From: an uncultured Nioella sp.
Lineage (GTDB): Bacteria; Pseudomonadota; Alphaproteobacteria; Rhodobacterales; Rhodobacteraceae
Direction: 5' to 3'
Length of the DNA stretch: 64,000 nucleotides
Assembly (NCBI GenBank): GCA_947498125.1
Contig: CANMJH010000004.1
Location: forward strand, 62,001 to 126,000
In this document: positions 20,307-29,281 of the stretch, in pieces
Numbering within the stretch: the first letter of the stretch is position 1
Layout of the letters: each line of letters begins with the position of its first letter
Position numbers and translations under genes: made by a program
The notes under the pieces: generated by a model
The model's input: the letters and a program-made list of their open reading frames with translations, nothing else
The model's database searches: none
What the model was told of the DNA's origin: nothing

Positions 20307-20477
20307 TTATTGGGCGGTTTGAGTCGTGTTGGTCGCTGATGATAGGGCGACTTCGTCCATTGATCCCATAGCGACAGACACCCCTAACGAGACCAAAAAC
20401 GCCAAGCTGACCAATGCCACGGCCAGGACGGTCATCTCAATTTTATCGTTCTTTGGAGAGCGCGCTTCAAGTTTCAC
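20307..20477 (-). CDS. Small single-span membrane protein
   Basis: 56 residues from a GTG at 20477, with a weak AAAGG upstream. The charged N-terminus (VKLEARSPKNDKIEM) is followed by one hydrophobic helix (about residues 15-37, LAVALVSLAFLVSLGVSVAM) and a short polar tail rich in Thr, Ser and Gln. It lies 270 bp upstream of ctaD on the same strand. It is not the known small subunit IV of aa3 oxidase by sequence. The regular codon use and clean membrane-protein pattern favour a real gene, but nothing else supports it. Confidence 0.45.
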   Translation of the reverse strand: MKLEARSPKNDKIEMTVLAVALVSLAFLVSLGVSVAMGSMDEVALSSATNTTQTAQ

Positions 20478-20745
20478 AGCGGGATACCTTTAATCTTTAA
20501 ATCTTCAACACTTTTTTCCCCCAACACTGGGCTGGGAGAGTCTCTTTAACGTTCGCCACCAAGGCCGAGCCTGTCGACAATTGGCGAGCTCGGACAATGA
20601 TCATAATTTTACAAGGCGACGTCTTTTTGTCGCCTGTACCGTTTTCGGGGTGAAAAAAGGCAGAAACATGGCGAAAGCGCTGACGCTGCGGAAACAGTTC
20701 GTTTTCCCGATTCTTCTCGCGTTCTGAGAAAAGGTTAATTTTCCG
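20478..20745. other. Intergenic region between a small membrane gene and lipB
   Basis: AT-rich near 20480-20510, with a hairpin AGGCGAC-GTCTTTTT-GTCGCCT at 20614-20635. It lacks a U-run on either side, so I do not call it a terminator. Probably carries the promoter of the small membrane gene (minus strand). No gene seen. Confidence 0.4.
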
Positions 20746-21405
20746 TTATTCGGTCGCATCACCAAAGACAGTCTCGAAGCTGCTTTTTAAAGCAGAATCG
20801 ACATCGTCAAGCGTGACCGGCAAGCCCAGATCGACAAGGCTGGTGACCCCATGGTCGGTAATTCCGCAGGGCACGATTCCGGTGAAATGCTCTAGATCGG
20901 GTTCCACATTAATCGAGATGCCGTGGAAACTTACCCATTTTCGCAAGCGAATCCCAATAGCTGCAATCTTGTCTTCGCGCATTGAGCCATCAAAAAGGGC
21001 AGGTTTGTCAGGCCGTTCGACCCAGACACCAACACGGCCGGGGCGAATCTCGCCCTTGAGGTTAAATTCGGCCAAGGTTGCAATGACCCATTCTTCAAGC
21101 CGCTGCACAAAAAGGCGCACGTCATGACCGCGCTTGGCGACATCCAGCAGCACATAAGCCACGCGCTGGCCGGGGCCGTGATACGTGTATTGCCCGCCTC
21201 GTTTGCTTTCATACACGGGGAACCGGTCGGGATCTGTCAGATCCTGCCGCTTGGCGGAAGTTCCAGCAGTATAAAGGGGCGGATGTTCCAAAAGCCAAAT
21301 CACTTCTCCGGCTTCTCCGCGTGCAATCTGGCCGGCCCGCTCTTCCATCCACTCGCAGGCAGATTGATACTCAACCGGTTCATCCGAATAACGCCATTCG
21401 ACCAT
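20746..21405 (-). CDS. lipB: Lipoyl(octanoyl) transferase
   Basis: 219 residues. LipB moves octanoate from acyl carrier protein to the lipoyl domains of 2-oxo acid dehydrogenases and the glycine cleavage system. Motifs: [15 protein letters not shown], the [12 protein letters not shown] core (family consensus RGGxxTxHGPGQ), [17 protein letters not shown] with the catalytic Lys region, and [14 protein letters not shown] carrying the catalytic Cys. Start chosen at ATG 21405 ([10 protein letters not shown]); longer frames to 21480 would overlap the LytTR gene. The stop of that gene lies 4 bp upstream. Confidence 0.96.
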   Translation of the reverse strand: MVEWRYSDEPVEYQSACEWMEERAGQIARGEAGEVIWLLEHPPLYTAGTSAKRQDLTDPDRFPVYESKRGGQYTYHGPGQRVAYVLLDVAKRGHDVRLFVQRLEEWVIATLAEFNLKGEIRPGRVGVWVERPDKPALFDGSMREDKIAAIGIRLRKWVSFHGISINVEPDLEHFTGIVPCGITDHGVTSLVDLGLPVTLDDVDSALKSSFETVFGDATE

Positions 21406-21409
21406 ATAT

Positions 21410-22198
21410 TTACCCGGGCAGAAGCCCAGCCTCCTTTGCGGCAGCCAGATTTGAGCGGCTGACGGGGATCTGATGCCCATCGGTCAGAGTCAAAACCGCG
21501 CGCCCTGCCTCGCGCTGTGCCGAGGTTACGGCTGCTAAAGACACCCAATGCGACCGATGCGTTTGCAAACCGGGCAAAGGCGCTGTTTCGGCAATAGCGT
21601 CAGACAGGCGCATTAGCACAAGCTCGGTCCCTTTATCTGTGCGAATTTCGGTATAGTGATCGGAAACACTGAGCGCCAGCAATGCGCCGCGCTTATCAAG
21701 GGGAAGCCGGTCCAAAAGGCGGATTTGTCCGTCTGTATTGTCGTCCTTGCGTGGTTGAGAGCCGCTTGATCGGTCCACAAACCAACCTGCAACTGTGACG
21801 ACAATCGCGACGAGTATGACATCGCGACCCAGTTCGGCCATGTAAGGCAGATCAAATGGCGAGGCGCCAAACACCGCCCAATTGATTATCGCAACCTCGG
21901 CCATAATTACGGGGCCAAGAATAACGCCCGCCGCTAAAGCCGCCCCGCCTGAGGGCATTCCGTGCGCCGAAAACATCGACATCAAGCGACCGACCAACAC
22001 AGCACCCGTGAAATAGGTCAAGGCGCAAATGCCAGTCCAGTAGATCATTCGGGGTAGGGTGCGCATCACGTCGCCAGTGTCAAAGGGTCCGGCAAGCCCA
22101 AGTATAATGCCCACAGCGCAAATTCCCGCCCACACCCGCATATCGGTGCCGAGACGGTGCAAATCACGCTTCGCGAGCTGCATTTGCCTGCCAAACAC
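21410..22198 (-). CDS. Membrane-anchored LytTR-domain regulator
   Basis: 262 residues. Four hydrophobic helices fill residues ~25-145; the C-terminal ~95 residues match a LytTR DNA-binding domain ([45 protein letters not shown]). Start is GTG at 22198 with AAGGA at a good distance; an ATG at 22183 lacks such a site. LytTR proteins with multispan N-termini are frequent in this family of bacteria and are thought to regulate from the membrane. It precedes lipB by 4 bp and is divergent from the DUF2306 gene. Target unknown. Confidence 0.88.
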   Translation of the reverse strand: MFGRQMQLAKRDLHRLGTDMRVWAGICAVGIILGLAGPFDTGDVMRTLPRMIYWTGICALTYFTGAVLVGRLMSMFSAHGMPSGGAALAAGVILGPVIMAEVAIINWAVFGASPFDLPYMAELGRDVILVAIVVTVAGWFVDRSSGSQPRKDDNTDGQIRLLDRLPLDKRGALLALSVSDHYTEIRTDKGTELVLMRLSDAIAETAPLPGLQTHRSHWVSLAAVTSAQREAGRAVLTLTDGHQIPVSRSNLAAAKEAGLLPG

Positions 22199-22296
22199 GG
22201 CGTATTCCTTCTGCTTACGTAATCATTCTGGATTTTGGGTTTAGGCGAGCGGCAAGACAAGGCCAAGCCCAAGTTTAATGCAGGAACTCGACATAA

Positions 22297-22806
22297 ATGA
22301 CCTTCCTAGACCCGCTTCTTGCCGCCCCGTTGGCAATTCAAATTCACGCATGTGGTGCAGTAGTTGCCATTGCCCTTCTTCCGTTTGCCCTGCTGCGTCG
22401 CCGCCGCGATATCTGGCACAATACAGCTGGATATTTTTGGGTGATCACTATGGCGATTGTGGCTGTCTCCTCATTCTTCATCCACGGCTTTGCAATTGTT
22501 GGTCCCTTTGGGCCGATCCACCTGATCTCAATCTATGTGCTTGTGGGGCTTTGGCGGGCCATATCGGCGGCGCGGCGAGGCCGGATCGCCGAACATCGCG
22601 GCCATATGGTCGGGATTGCAATTGGCGGGCTGGGCGTGGCGGGCAGCTTGTCGTTCCTGCCGGATCGGTTGATGGCGCGGATGGTCTTTGAGGGGCTGGG
22701 ATATTGGGGCGTTGCGGTCGCGGCAATCATCGCCCTTTTGGCCATTTTTCTTACGTCCCGTCACCCGGCGTTGCGGCCAATTGGAGCGAATCGGGCAGGC
22801 CGTTAG
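22297..22806 (+). CDS. DUF2306-family membrane protein
   Basis: 169 residues with five hydrophobic segments. The early IQIHACGAVVAIALLPFALLRRRRD, the paired FFIHGFAIVGPFGPIHLISI and the HRGHMVGI motif with regularly placed His residues fit the DUF2306 (predicted membrane heme- or quinone-associated) family. ATG at 22297 with AGGA upstream. It is divergent from the LytTR regulator, which makes it a plausible target. No biochemical role is known to me. Confidence 0.8.
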   Translation: MTFLDPLLAAPLAIQIHACGAVVAIALLPFALLRRRRDIWHNTAGYFWVITMAIVAVSSFFIHGFAIVGPFGPIHLISIYVLVGLWRAISAARRGRIAEHRGHMVGIAIGGLGVAGSLSFLPDRLMARMVFEGLGYWGVAVAAIIALLAIFLTSRHPALRPIGANRAGR

Positions 22807-22980
22807 ACCTGTTTCCGAGTGTCTGCCGCTCGGTGGATCGGCGCGTGTTTGCGCAAAAAATCTAAGGAAAACGCGATTTATCCGCCGAAATGACAGGAAT
22901 CCTCACTTGGGATTGAACCAATTTGTGCTAGCTTGCGACTAACATAGTGAAGATCGAAATTTTATTGGAGGATGTCTGAC

Positions 22981-23580
22981 ATGTTCATGAAAGCCCTTAC
23001 CGCCGCTGGCCTTGCATTGTCGCTTGCCGCGATCCCCGCTGAAGAAGCACAAGCCGACGCAGGCGATGTTGTTGGTGGCCTAATCGTTGGCGGCCTGATT
23101 GGCGCCGCCATCGCAAATGGAAACAATGGCGGCAACCGCCCGTCGAATACCGGCTCATACCGCCCGGGTATTCCGGCTAGCCAAATGGGGCGCGACACCC
23201 AAACCGCGCTGAATTATTTTGGCTTTAACGCAGGTTCAGTTGATGGTCAGATCGGCAATGGCACCCGCCAAGCGATCGAGCGCTACCAGCTTACTATGGG
23301 CTACCCGGTAAATGGCCGCGAATATGCAACATACCAGTATGACCAGCTTATGCAGGCTTATTACTGGGCTTTGAATGGCGGCTCTGCGCAGACTGGCCTT
23401 GTTGGCCAGCCGCTGCTGATTGCCTACCGCAATGCACAGCAGGCACCACAGCAGCCGCAGGTTGTCGTCGTTCCAGCGCCAACCACCACGGCCCCCGCGC
23501 CGCAAGTTGTGGCCACACAGCCCCCGGCGACAACCGTGATTGTGCAGCCTCCTGCCGCAGCTGCACCGACTGGCAAATAA
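22981..23580 (+). CDS. Exported peptidoglycan-binding-domain protein
   Basis: 199 residues. Signal peptide (about 1-27, ending EEAQADA), a Gly-rich GDVVGGLIVGGLIGAAIANG hydrophobic stretch, then a peptidoglycan-binding domain 1 fold (residues ~65-110: TQTALNYFGFNAGSVDGQIG, TRQAIERYQLTMGYPVNG) and a long Pro/Ala/Gln/Val/Thr-rich tail. It is probably periplasmic, tethering to the cell wall. ATG at 22981 sits nine bases after GGAGG; the ATG at 22972 abuts the ribosome site and is excluded. A terminator follows. Confidence 0.85.
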   Translation: MFMKALTAAGLALSLAAIPAEEAQADAGDVVGGLIVGGLIGAAIANGNNGGNRPSNTGSYRPGIPASQMGRDTQTALNYFGFNAGSVDGQIGNGTRQAIERYQLTMGYPVNGREYATYQYDQLMQAYYWALNGGSAQTGLVGQPLLIAYRNAQQAPQQPQVVVVPAPTTTAPAPQVVATQPPATTVIVQPPAAAAPTGK

Positions 23581-23602
23581 GCCACTTTATTGAATGTGAA
23601 AG

Positions 23603-23630
23603 AGCCGTCCGATTTCCGGGCGGCTTTTTC
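23603..23630 (+). terminator. Intrinsic terminator
   Basis: AGCCGTCC (23603-23610) pairs with GGGCGGCT (23618-23625, one G-T pair) and is followed by TTTTC. It lies 22 bases downstream of the peptidoglycan-binding gene. Confidence 0.85.
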
Positions 23631-23751
23631 TATTCGCAGGGCAGATAAGCCGCGCCGCATTTGCCAGGCAAAACCCGGTGAAAACATGTCGAATCCCTCT
23701 TGCGTATCCGGGCAGGCGTCGGCTAAACACCCGCGGACTACCTGATCACGT

Positions 23752-23838
23752 GCGCTCGTGGCGGAATTGGTAGACGCGCAGCGTTGAGGTCGCTGTGGGG
23801 TAACACCCGTGCGAGTTCGAGTCTCGCCGAGCGCACCA
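23752..23838 (+). tRNA. tRNA-Leu (GAG)
   Basis: An 87-base sequence with acceptor arms GCGCTCG/CGAGCGC, a D-arm GGCGGAATTGGTAGAC, anticodon loop TTGAGGT giving anticodon GAG (reads CUC/CUU), a long variable arm (CTGTGGGGTAACACCCGT region, class II tRNA), the TTCGAGT T-loop, and encoded ACCA at the end. Confidence 0.97.
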
Positions 23839-24250
23839 TTTCTCAGTTTGATGTGATTTTCTCCAAGAACGCAAATGTCACAGGCAGTTGCGGAGTTTGA
23901 AGCTCGACTTTTTTGTCATGCACAAAAGGCTGGATTGGGAATGGTTTTGCGCATGGTCAAGGAACCGTTTCCTAAACTTAACGGTGGACCAGTTCAATTA
24001 GTGCTGCTCACAGTCTCCTTTATCCGTCAGTGCACTTCCTCGTTCGGAGATGACACGAGGCCCAAAGCAACAACGGCGAGAGTAAGACCCTTGTAACCCC
24101 TCAACCGGTTCTCGGTAGCACTGGTCGACGGCCAGAATTCGCATTGCTGTGCATCGCAAGGCACCTCTCCACCAAACGATCTTCGTGCCCTAAACAAGCC
24201 CAAGCAGGGCATTGGGTGCTTTGAATTCCGGTTAAGCTATTGAAAAGATT
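23839..24250. other. Gap between two tRNA genes
   Basis: 412 bp with no gene I can support. It contains short open frames on both strands without recognisable products. A stretch ACGGTGGACCAGTTCAA near 23984-24000 resembles the end of some insertion sequences, but no transposase fragment or second end is visible. tRNA neighbourhoods are common insertion targets, so remnant DNA is possible. Confidence 0.4.
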
Positions 24251-24324
24251 TGGAGGCGAGTACCGGAATCGAACCGGTGTACACGGATTTGCAATCCGCT
24301 GCGTAACCACTCCGCCAACTCGCC
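24251..24324 (-). tRNA. tRNA-Cys (GCA)
   Basis: 74 bases on the minus strand: acceptor GGCGAGT/ACTCGCC, D-loop AGTGGTTACGCA, anticodon loop ATTGCAAAT with anticodon GCA, T-loop TTCGATT, discriminator U followed by an encoded CCA. Confidence 0.97.
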
Positions 24325-24500
24325 TCGTATGTGGTTCGAGCGCGGTTTTGCCTCAATTGGCGAGGCGGCGCAAGGCGGGACGGGGGCTTTTTTTCTGATG
24401 CCCAGCTGCGACAAATGACAAGTGGGCGTGGATCGCGCGTTGCTCTGCCCGGGCGGCTATGGCAAGAGAGGGGAAACGTTCCGAAGTCTCAGGTCCGAAC

Positions 24501-25154
24501 ATGCAAGATTTTGCCGCTCAGCGTGTCATGATGGTCGACACGCAAGTCCGTCCACAGGATGTCACTAAATTCAATATCATCGACGCGATGCTATCTGTAT
24601 CGCGTGAGGCTTACCTGCCAGATGAGCTTAAACCGGTTGCCTATATGGGCGAGAACCTGACCCTGTCGGGTGGTCGCGTGGTTCTGGAACCGCGTAGCTT
24701 TGGCAAGGTTCTGGATGCGCTTGATGTGCAGCCTGATGAGCTAGTTCTCGATCTGGCGTGCGGGCTTGGCTACTCATCGGCGGTTCTGGCGCATTTGGCC
24801 GAAGCGGTTGTCGCAGTGGAAGATGTCGACGGCTTAGCAGGCGAAGCGCAAAGCACATTAAGTGCCCAAGGCGCTGATAATGTCGCTGTTATTGACGGCC
24901 CGGTTGCCGATGGGGCTGCCAAGCATGGCCCCTATGATGTGATCTGCATTCAAGGCGGTGTAGAGGCCGTGCCTGCGACAATTTTGGACCAACTTAAAGA
25001 CGGCGGCCGCATTGCTGCAATTTTTATGTCCGGCCCCCTTGGCGAATGCCGTGTCGGACACAAGATAGATGGTAAGGTGACGTGGCGCATGTCTTTCAAT
25101 GCGACAGCGCCTGTCCTTCCTGGTTTCACAACTGAGCCGGGATTTGTTTTGTAA
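24501..25154 (+). CDS. Protein-L-isoaspartate O-methyltransferase-like protein
   Basis: 217 residues. The N-terminus MQDFAAQRVMMVDTQVRP, the REAYLP element and the SAM site LVLDLACGLGYSSAVLAHL follow the Pcm family, which methylates isoaspartyl residues in damaged proteins. The expected TIGTGSGY motif is altered to LACGLGY and the MLxxLxxxxG regions are weaker, so it belongs to the alphaproteobacterial Pcm-like group and may have another substrate. ATG at 24501 is chosen because homologues start there. 52 bp before a tolC-type gene on the same strand. Confidence 0.82.
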   Translation: MQDFAAQRVMMVDTQVRPQDVTKFNIIDAMLSVSREAYLPDELKPVAYMGENLTLSGGRVVLEPRSFGKVLDALDVQPDELVLDLACGLGYSSAVLAHLAEAVVAVEDVDGLAGEAQSTLSAQGADNVAVIDGPVADGAAKHGPYDVICIQGGVEAVPATILDQLKDGGRIAAIFMSGPLGECRVGHKIDGKVTWRMSFNATAPVLPGFTTEPGFVL

Positions 25155-25206
25155 AATAATAACCCCACCAAAGATGTGGGGGTGATCCCAACCCGAGGGT
25201 AAAGCG

Positions 25207-26574
25207 ATGCAGAAAACGATCCGAACCGGCCTTTTGGCGTTAACAATGGCCTTCGGATCAGCGCTCGTGCCTGCAGCCGTATCTGCCGATAGTTTGGCTG
25301 ATGTGATGGCAGATGCCTATCGCAACTCGGATATTCTCGATCAAAACCGGTATCTGCTGCGATTGCAGGATGAAAGCGTTGCCCAACAAGTTGCGGGTCT
25401 GCGTCCTGTTATCAATTTTGTTGCGCAATCCAGTTGGGATGAAGATTTTGATTCCCAAGCTGATAGCCTTGCCCTTGTGATGAACATGTCGCTTTACGAA
25501 GGCGGCGCGCGCCTTTTGGCGCGGGATGCCGCGCAAGAGATGGTGCTATCGACCCGTCAATCGCTTGTCGCGTTGGAGCAATCGGTGCTGCTGGACGCTG
25601 CTACGGCCTATATGCAGGTCTGGCGCGATATACAGGTTGTTCAGGTGCGCGAAAGCAATGTGCGGGTGATTACTCAGCAATTGCGCGCAGCAGAGGATCG
25701 TTTTGAGGTTGGTGAAGACACGCGGACCGATGTTGCGCAAGCGCAGGCCGCGCTTTCAAGCGCCCGCCGTGACCTTGTTAGTGCTCAAGGCCAGTTGATG
25801 ATCAGCCGCGAGCTTTTCTCTTTGGCCGTAGGACGCGATTCGAATGGTTTAACGGGGCCGGGGGCCTTGCCGTCTCTTCCTCCATCGATTGACGAAGCAG
25901 ACGCAATTGGTCGACAGAACCACCCGTCCATTTCGGCGCTTCGTCATGAAGCACGCGCAAATGAGCTGTCCTTAGAAGCGGCACGCCGCGCCTATCGACC
26001 AAGCCTTGATCTGGGCGTCAGCAGTAGCGTTGACCCAAGCGATGGCGAGGGATCTGGAAGCATTACTTTGACGCTGACGCAGCCGATCTATTCCGGCGGC
26101 CGTCTTGGATCGAACGAGCGTATTGCGTTGGCTACGCTACATGCCGTTGAATCTGAATTAAACCAACAAGCACGTTTGGTGTCGCAATCCGTGGGCAATG
26201 CCTATGCGAATGTTAGAATCGCTTCGGCCTCGATCCAAGCATCACAGCAACAGATTCGGGCCAACCAGTTGGCATTTGAAGGCGTTCGCGAAGAAGCGTC
26301 GCTTGGCGCTCGGACGACATTGGACGTCCTTGATGCGGAGCAAGACCTTCTGGATGCGCGCATCGGTCTGATCGATGCACAGGCCAGCCTTTATACGGCC
26401 AGCTATGGCTTGCTGGCGTCAATGGGCCTTTTGACCGTTGAAAATCTGGGTCTGAATGTGCCTGAATATGATGTGACGCAGTATTACGACCACGTCGATG
26501 GCGCGCCCGCTCGCCTACCTACGGTGCGCGGTGATCGCCTTGATGCCGTGCTGGAGCGTATGGGGCGAAACTAA
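25207..26574 (+). CDS. TolC-family outer-membrane efflux channel
   Basis: 455 residues. A signal peptide (about 1-27) is followed by long helical heptad segments and beta hairpins: the two OEP repeats carry DAATAYMQVWRDIQVV and RAAEDRFEVGEDTRTDVAQAQ (first) and VSQSVGNAYANVRIAS with EEASLGARTTLDVLDAEQ (second). This is the TolC layout: outer-membrane barrel plus periplasmic tunnel serving type I secretion and RND efflux. The gene stands without a pump or membrane fusion protein next to it, as tolC often does. Preceded by a Pcm-like gene, the usual Rhodobacterales order. Confidence 0.92.
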   Translation: MQKTIRTGLLALTMAFGSALVPAAVSADSLADVMADAYRNSDILDQNRYLLRLQDESVAQQVAGLRPVINFVAQSSWDEDFDSQADSLALVMNMSLYEGGARLLARDAAQEMVLSTRQSLVALEQSVLLDAATAYMQVWRDIQVVQVRESNVRVITQQLRAAEDRFEVGEDTRTDVAQAQAALSSARRDLVSAQGQLMISRELFSLAVGRDSNGLTGPGALPSLPPSIDEADAIGRQNHPSISALRHEARANELSLEAARRAYRPSLDLGVSSSVDPSDGEGSGSITLTLTQPIYSGGRLGSNERIALATLHAVESELNQQARLVSQSVGNAYANVRIASASIQASQQQIRANQLAFEGVREEASLGARTTLDVLDAEQDLLDARIGLIDAQASLYTASYGLLASMGLLTVENLGLNVPEYDVTQYYDHVDGAPARLPTVRGDRLDAVLERMGRN

Positions 26575-26688
26575 GACTCTCGCGCTCAAATTTACCTATC
26601 CATTGTGCGAAAGGGCAGAGACGGCTATTCTCTGTCCAAAATAATATGCGGTGGTCAGGCAATTTCAGAGCTATCGGAGTAGGAATTT

Positions 26689-27831
26689 ATGGCAGATCCA
26701 TTGAAATCGGATGAGATCGAAGACGTGTTGTCTTCGATCCGTCGACTGGTCTCTGAAGCCCATACAGCGCCGAACGAGGCGGGTAAGGTCGCTGAGGATG
26801 CTTCCGAAAACGCGGCGCAGGCCGACCGCTTGATGTTGACCCCAGCCTTGCGCGTGACCGAGCCCGAGGATCCTTGGGTGCCGGTTGCTGCAAATGCTTT
26901 GGCGCATGACGACGCCGAAGCGCCTGACGATCCTGACCTTGGAGATGGGGCCGATTGGGCCAGCGAACTTTGGGGAGAGACGCGGTCAGAACCCGATGCT
27001 GAAGCGTCTCCAATTGAAGAGGCCGCCGAAACGCCTGAACATCCTTCTGAAGCACCTCAGGAAAGCGATGTTGAGGCTGTTATCGAAGCTCTATTTGTCG
27101 AACCAGAACCGCAGCCGGAAGAACCTGAGGGCGACGCCGCCGGATTGGACGAAAACGGTGACCTGATCTCTGAAATCTTAGAAAGCGAGCTATCCGATAC
27201 TGCGGATGCGAGCGAAGATGTTCAGGCAGAAGCTGATGCCGAAAACCCGCCAGATGCGCCTATTTCCTTTATCCGCAGCACCAAAAGTGTCTCTGACTAT
27301 GAACCGGAAGAGGGCAATACGGATTGGCCTGTCGAAAATCCGCCTGTTGCAACCCGTGATCTGGCAGAAGCTCGTGGGGCGGTTGTTGAATTGCAAGCCG
27401 CTGAAGAAGAGGTTGCGCTAGAAGAGCATCATGAGGTCGAGCAGGCGCATGAAGCAGATAACGCATCCGAAGACGACGACCAAGGCCGGGCTGACGCCGA
27501 AAACGAAGCTGGGGATGTGGACCTTGCGGCTGAGGAGGATAGGTTTGACGACCCTTCCGGCGCTACAGATGGCGAATATTCTGAGCCGGAAGTGGCAGAG
27601 GATGCAGCGTCTGATCCGGTTGCGTCCGATGTTGAGGATCTCGGCGATGAGCCATTCAGTTTCCCGGATGAGGGCGACAGTTTTGTCGACGAAGACGCAC
27701 TGCGGGAATTGATTTCAGAGGTTGTTCGCGAGGAGTTGCAGGGCGAACTTGGCGTCCGCATCACTCGGAATATCCGCAAATTGGTTCGTCGGGAAATCCG
27801 TATCGCTCTTGCTGCAGAAGAGCTTGAATAA
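26689..27831 (+). CDS. PopZ/DUF2497-like acidic scaffold protein
   Basis: 380 residues. The first ~25 residues (KSDEIEDVLSSIRRLVSE) match the N-terminal helix of PopZ/DUF2497 proteins. Residues ~30-330 are extremely rich in Glu, Asp, Ala and Pro and should be disordered. The last ~50 residues form charged helices (DEDALRELISEVVREELQ, then ITRNIRKLVRREIRIAL) like the PopZ oligomerisation region. In Caulobacter PopZ organises the cell pole and holds the chromosome origin. The layout fits, but the C-terminal similarity is loose and this could be another pole-localised scaffold. Confidence 0.6.
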   Translation: MADPLKSDEIEDVLSSIRRLVSEAHTAPNEAGKVAEDASENAAQADRLMLTPALRVTEPEDPWVPVAANALAHDDAEAPDDPDLGDGADWASELWGETRSEPDAEASPIEEAAETPEHPSEAPQESDVEAVIEALFVEPEPQPEEPEGDAAGLDENGDLISEILESELSDTADASEDVQAEADAENPPDAPISFIRSTKSVSDYEPEEGNTDWPVENPPVATRDLAEARGAVVELQAAEEEVALEEHHEVEQAHEADNASEDDDQGRADAENEAGDVDLAAEEDRFDDPSGATDGEYSEPEVAEDAASDPVASDVEDLGDEPFSFPDEGDSFVDEDALRELISEVVREELQGELGVRITRNIRKLVRREIRIALAAEELE

Positions 27832-27888
27832 GTCTGCGAACCTGCAAAAGGGCTTGATCTTCACACCGCGCAAGGCAATCTAAAGCCT

Positions 27889-28734
27889 ATGTTTCCTATT
27901 CGCGATCACAACCCGTCGTCGCGCAGGCCATTTGTGACCTGGGCCTTTATCGCTATCAATATCTGCGTATTTCTTAGCTATTGGCCGCAAATTGGTGGCC
28001 AGCCGGCGCAGCTGATGGGGTTCTATTTTCTTTGGGCAATGGTGCCGGCCGAGATCTCGCAAGGTCTTGAGATGCATACTCTTATTACCTCAATGTTCCT
28101 GCATGGAGGTTGGATGCATCTGGCGGGTAACATGCTGTTTTTGTGGATCTTTGGCGATAACCTCGAAGATCAACTTGGCCATGTCGGCTTTTTGATTTTC
28201 TATCTTCTATGCGGAATCGCCGCGGCCTATGCTCAGACAATTGCAGATCCATTTTCAACAGTGCCGATGGTCGGGGCCTCGGGCGCTATTGCAGGTGTTA
28301 TGGGCGGATATCTGGTGCTGTTCCCGCGCGCGCGGGTGGATCTTTTGTTGATCATATTCGTGATCTTCAAAGTGATCACGATCCCGGCGTGGCTGATGCT
28401 GGGCCTCTGGTTCGGGTTGCAATTGGCCAATGGCGCAATTGATGATCAAGCGGGCGGTGTGGCCCACTGGGCGCATGCGGGTGGCTTTGTTGCAGGGCTT
28501 GTCCTGATCTTGCCTGCCTTCCTTCGCCGTGGCGGCCCTGCCTTCTGGCGGGGCAATCACGGCGCGCCCCCTCTGGAGCGCCGCAAACGGTGGGAAGACG
28601 ACCCGCATGATAGCCCAATCCGCAGCTTTCGCCGCGAAGACGACACACTGAGCCAAAGCTCGATCCCGCAAGCCGGGCGGCGGAATTTTTCGTCCCGGCG
28701 ACCGCCAGACTCGCCATGGGGTGGCCGCCGTTAA
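27889..28734 (+). CDS. Rhomboid-family intramembrane serine protease
   Basis: 281 residues, six to seven membrane helices. The catalytic Ser is in GASGA (S131) and the partner His in HWAHAGGF (H196); the loop after helix 1 has HGGWMHLAGNMLFLWIFG, and Asn/His residues of the oxyanion site are there. Rhomboids cut membrane segments of client proteins in the inner membrane. The soluble C-terminal tail (about residues 210-281) is rich in Arg, Asp and Ser. It lies 57 bp after the PopZ-like gene. Confidence 0.92.
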   Translation: MFPIRDHNPSSRRPFVTWAFIAINICVFLSYWPQIGGQPAQLMGFYFLWAMVPAEISQGLEMHTLITSMFLHGGWMHLAGNMLFLWIFGDNLEDQLGHVGFLIFYLLCGIAAAYAQTIADPFSTVPMVGASGAIAGVMGGYLVLFPRARVDLLLIIFVIFKVITIPAWLMLGLWFGLQLANGAIDDQAGGVAHWAHAGGFVAGLVLILPAFLRRGGPAFWRGNHGAPPLERRKRWEDDPHDSPIRSFRREDDTLSQSSIPQAGRRNFSSRRPPDSPWGGRR

Positions 28735-28816
28735 CGATTAAGTCGTCGCGGTCGGGCGGCCTGTTTCCTGCTGTGCGGAAGTCAACTTGCCTCAGACAAA
28801 AACAGTCAGGTCCGCA

Positions 28817-29212
28817 TTACCGCTCATCTCGGACTTCACATGTACAGTTTCCATTTTGATCTGGACCTGTGCAAGAAACGGGAATGTCGACGCTTGTGTC
28901 AGAGTTTGGCACGGTAACTTCAATCGCGGTTGGACAGCGTTCGTAGTAGACCATAGGTCGGCACTCAAATTGGCCGTTTGGGCGAAAGGTGCAAATGGTT
29001 TCGCTGCCCGCGCGGACGGGGTAGATAAACGAATTTCCTCCGTAAGTCTGAATAACCCGCTCGCCTTGCCCGTTTTGCAAGGCACGCGAGATGATTGAGT
29101 AGTCTGCTGGATCAAAACGGAAAACCATGATGGGTTCCGAGCGATCTGTTTGTGCCAACGCGGCAGTCGAACTGATTATTACCAACATCATAGCGAGCAT
29201 GAAGTTGCGCAT
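28817..29212 (-). CDS. Exported Cys-containing protein of unknown function
   Basis: 131 residues. A signal peptide of about 20 residues (ending AALAQ) and five Cys in the mature part (ICTF, FECRP, ERCPT, SCTGP, CTCEV), which may pair in the periplasm. I do not recognise the family. Its Shine-Dalgarno GGAGG lies inside the 3' arm of the efp terminator, eight bases before the ATG at 29212. It is on the same strand as efp and downstream of it. Confidence 0.75.
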   Translation of the reverse strand: MRNFMLAMMLVIISSTAALAQTDRSEPIMVFRFDPADYSIISRALQNGQGERVIQTYGGNSFIYPVRAGSETICTFRPNGQFECRPMVYYERCPTAIEVTVPNSDTSVDIPVSCTGPDQNGNCTCEVRDER

Positions 29213-29250
29213 AAAAAAATCCTCCCAAAACGTAACCGTAATGGGAGGAT
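29213..29250 (-). terminator. efp terminator whose 3' arm contains the next gene's Shine-Dalgarno
   Basis: Minus-strand ATCCTCCCA (29250-29242) pairs exactly with TGGGAGGAT (29227-29219) around a 14-base loop, followed by a run of T (29219-29213). GGAGG at 29225-29221 serves as ribosome site for the ATG at 29212. Confidence 0.82.
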
Positions 29251-29281
29251 AAATCAGGTAAGCAATATCACCAAATTTGCA

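Noticed and set aside
20614-20635. Terminator near 20.6 kb
   Set aside because: There is a good stem but no T-run on either strand after it.
23980-24010. Insertion-sequence end near the tRNA genes
   Set aside because: Only one short stretch resembles such an end; there is no matching second end and no transposase remnant.
24027-24212. A 61-codon minus-strand frame between the tRNA genes
   Set aside because: It has a hydrophobic stretch but no good start or ribosome site and no family resemblance.
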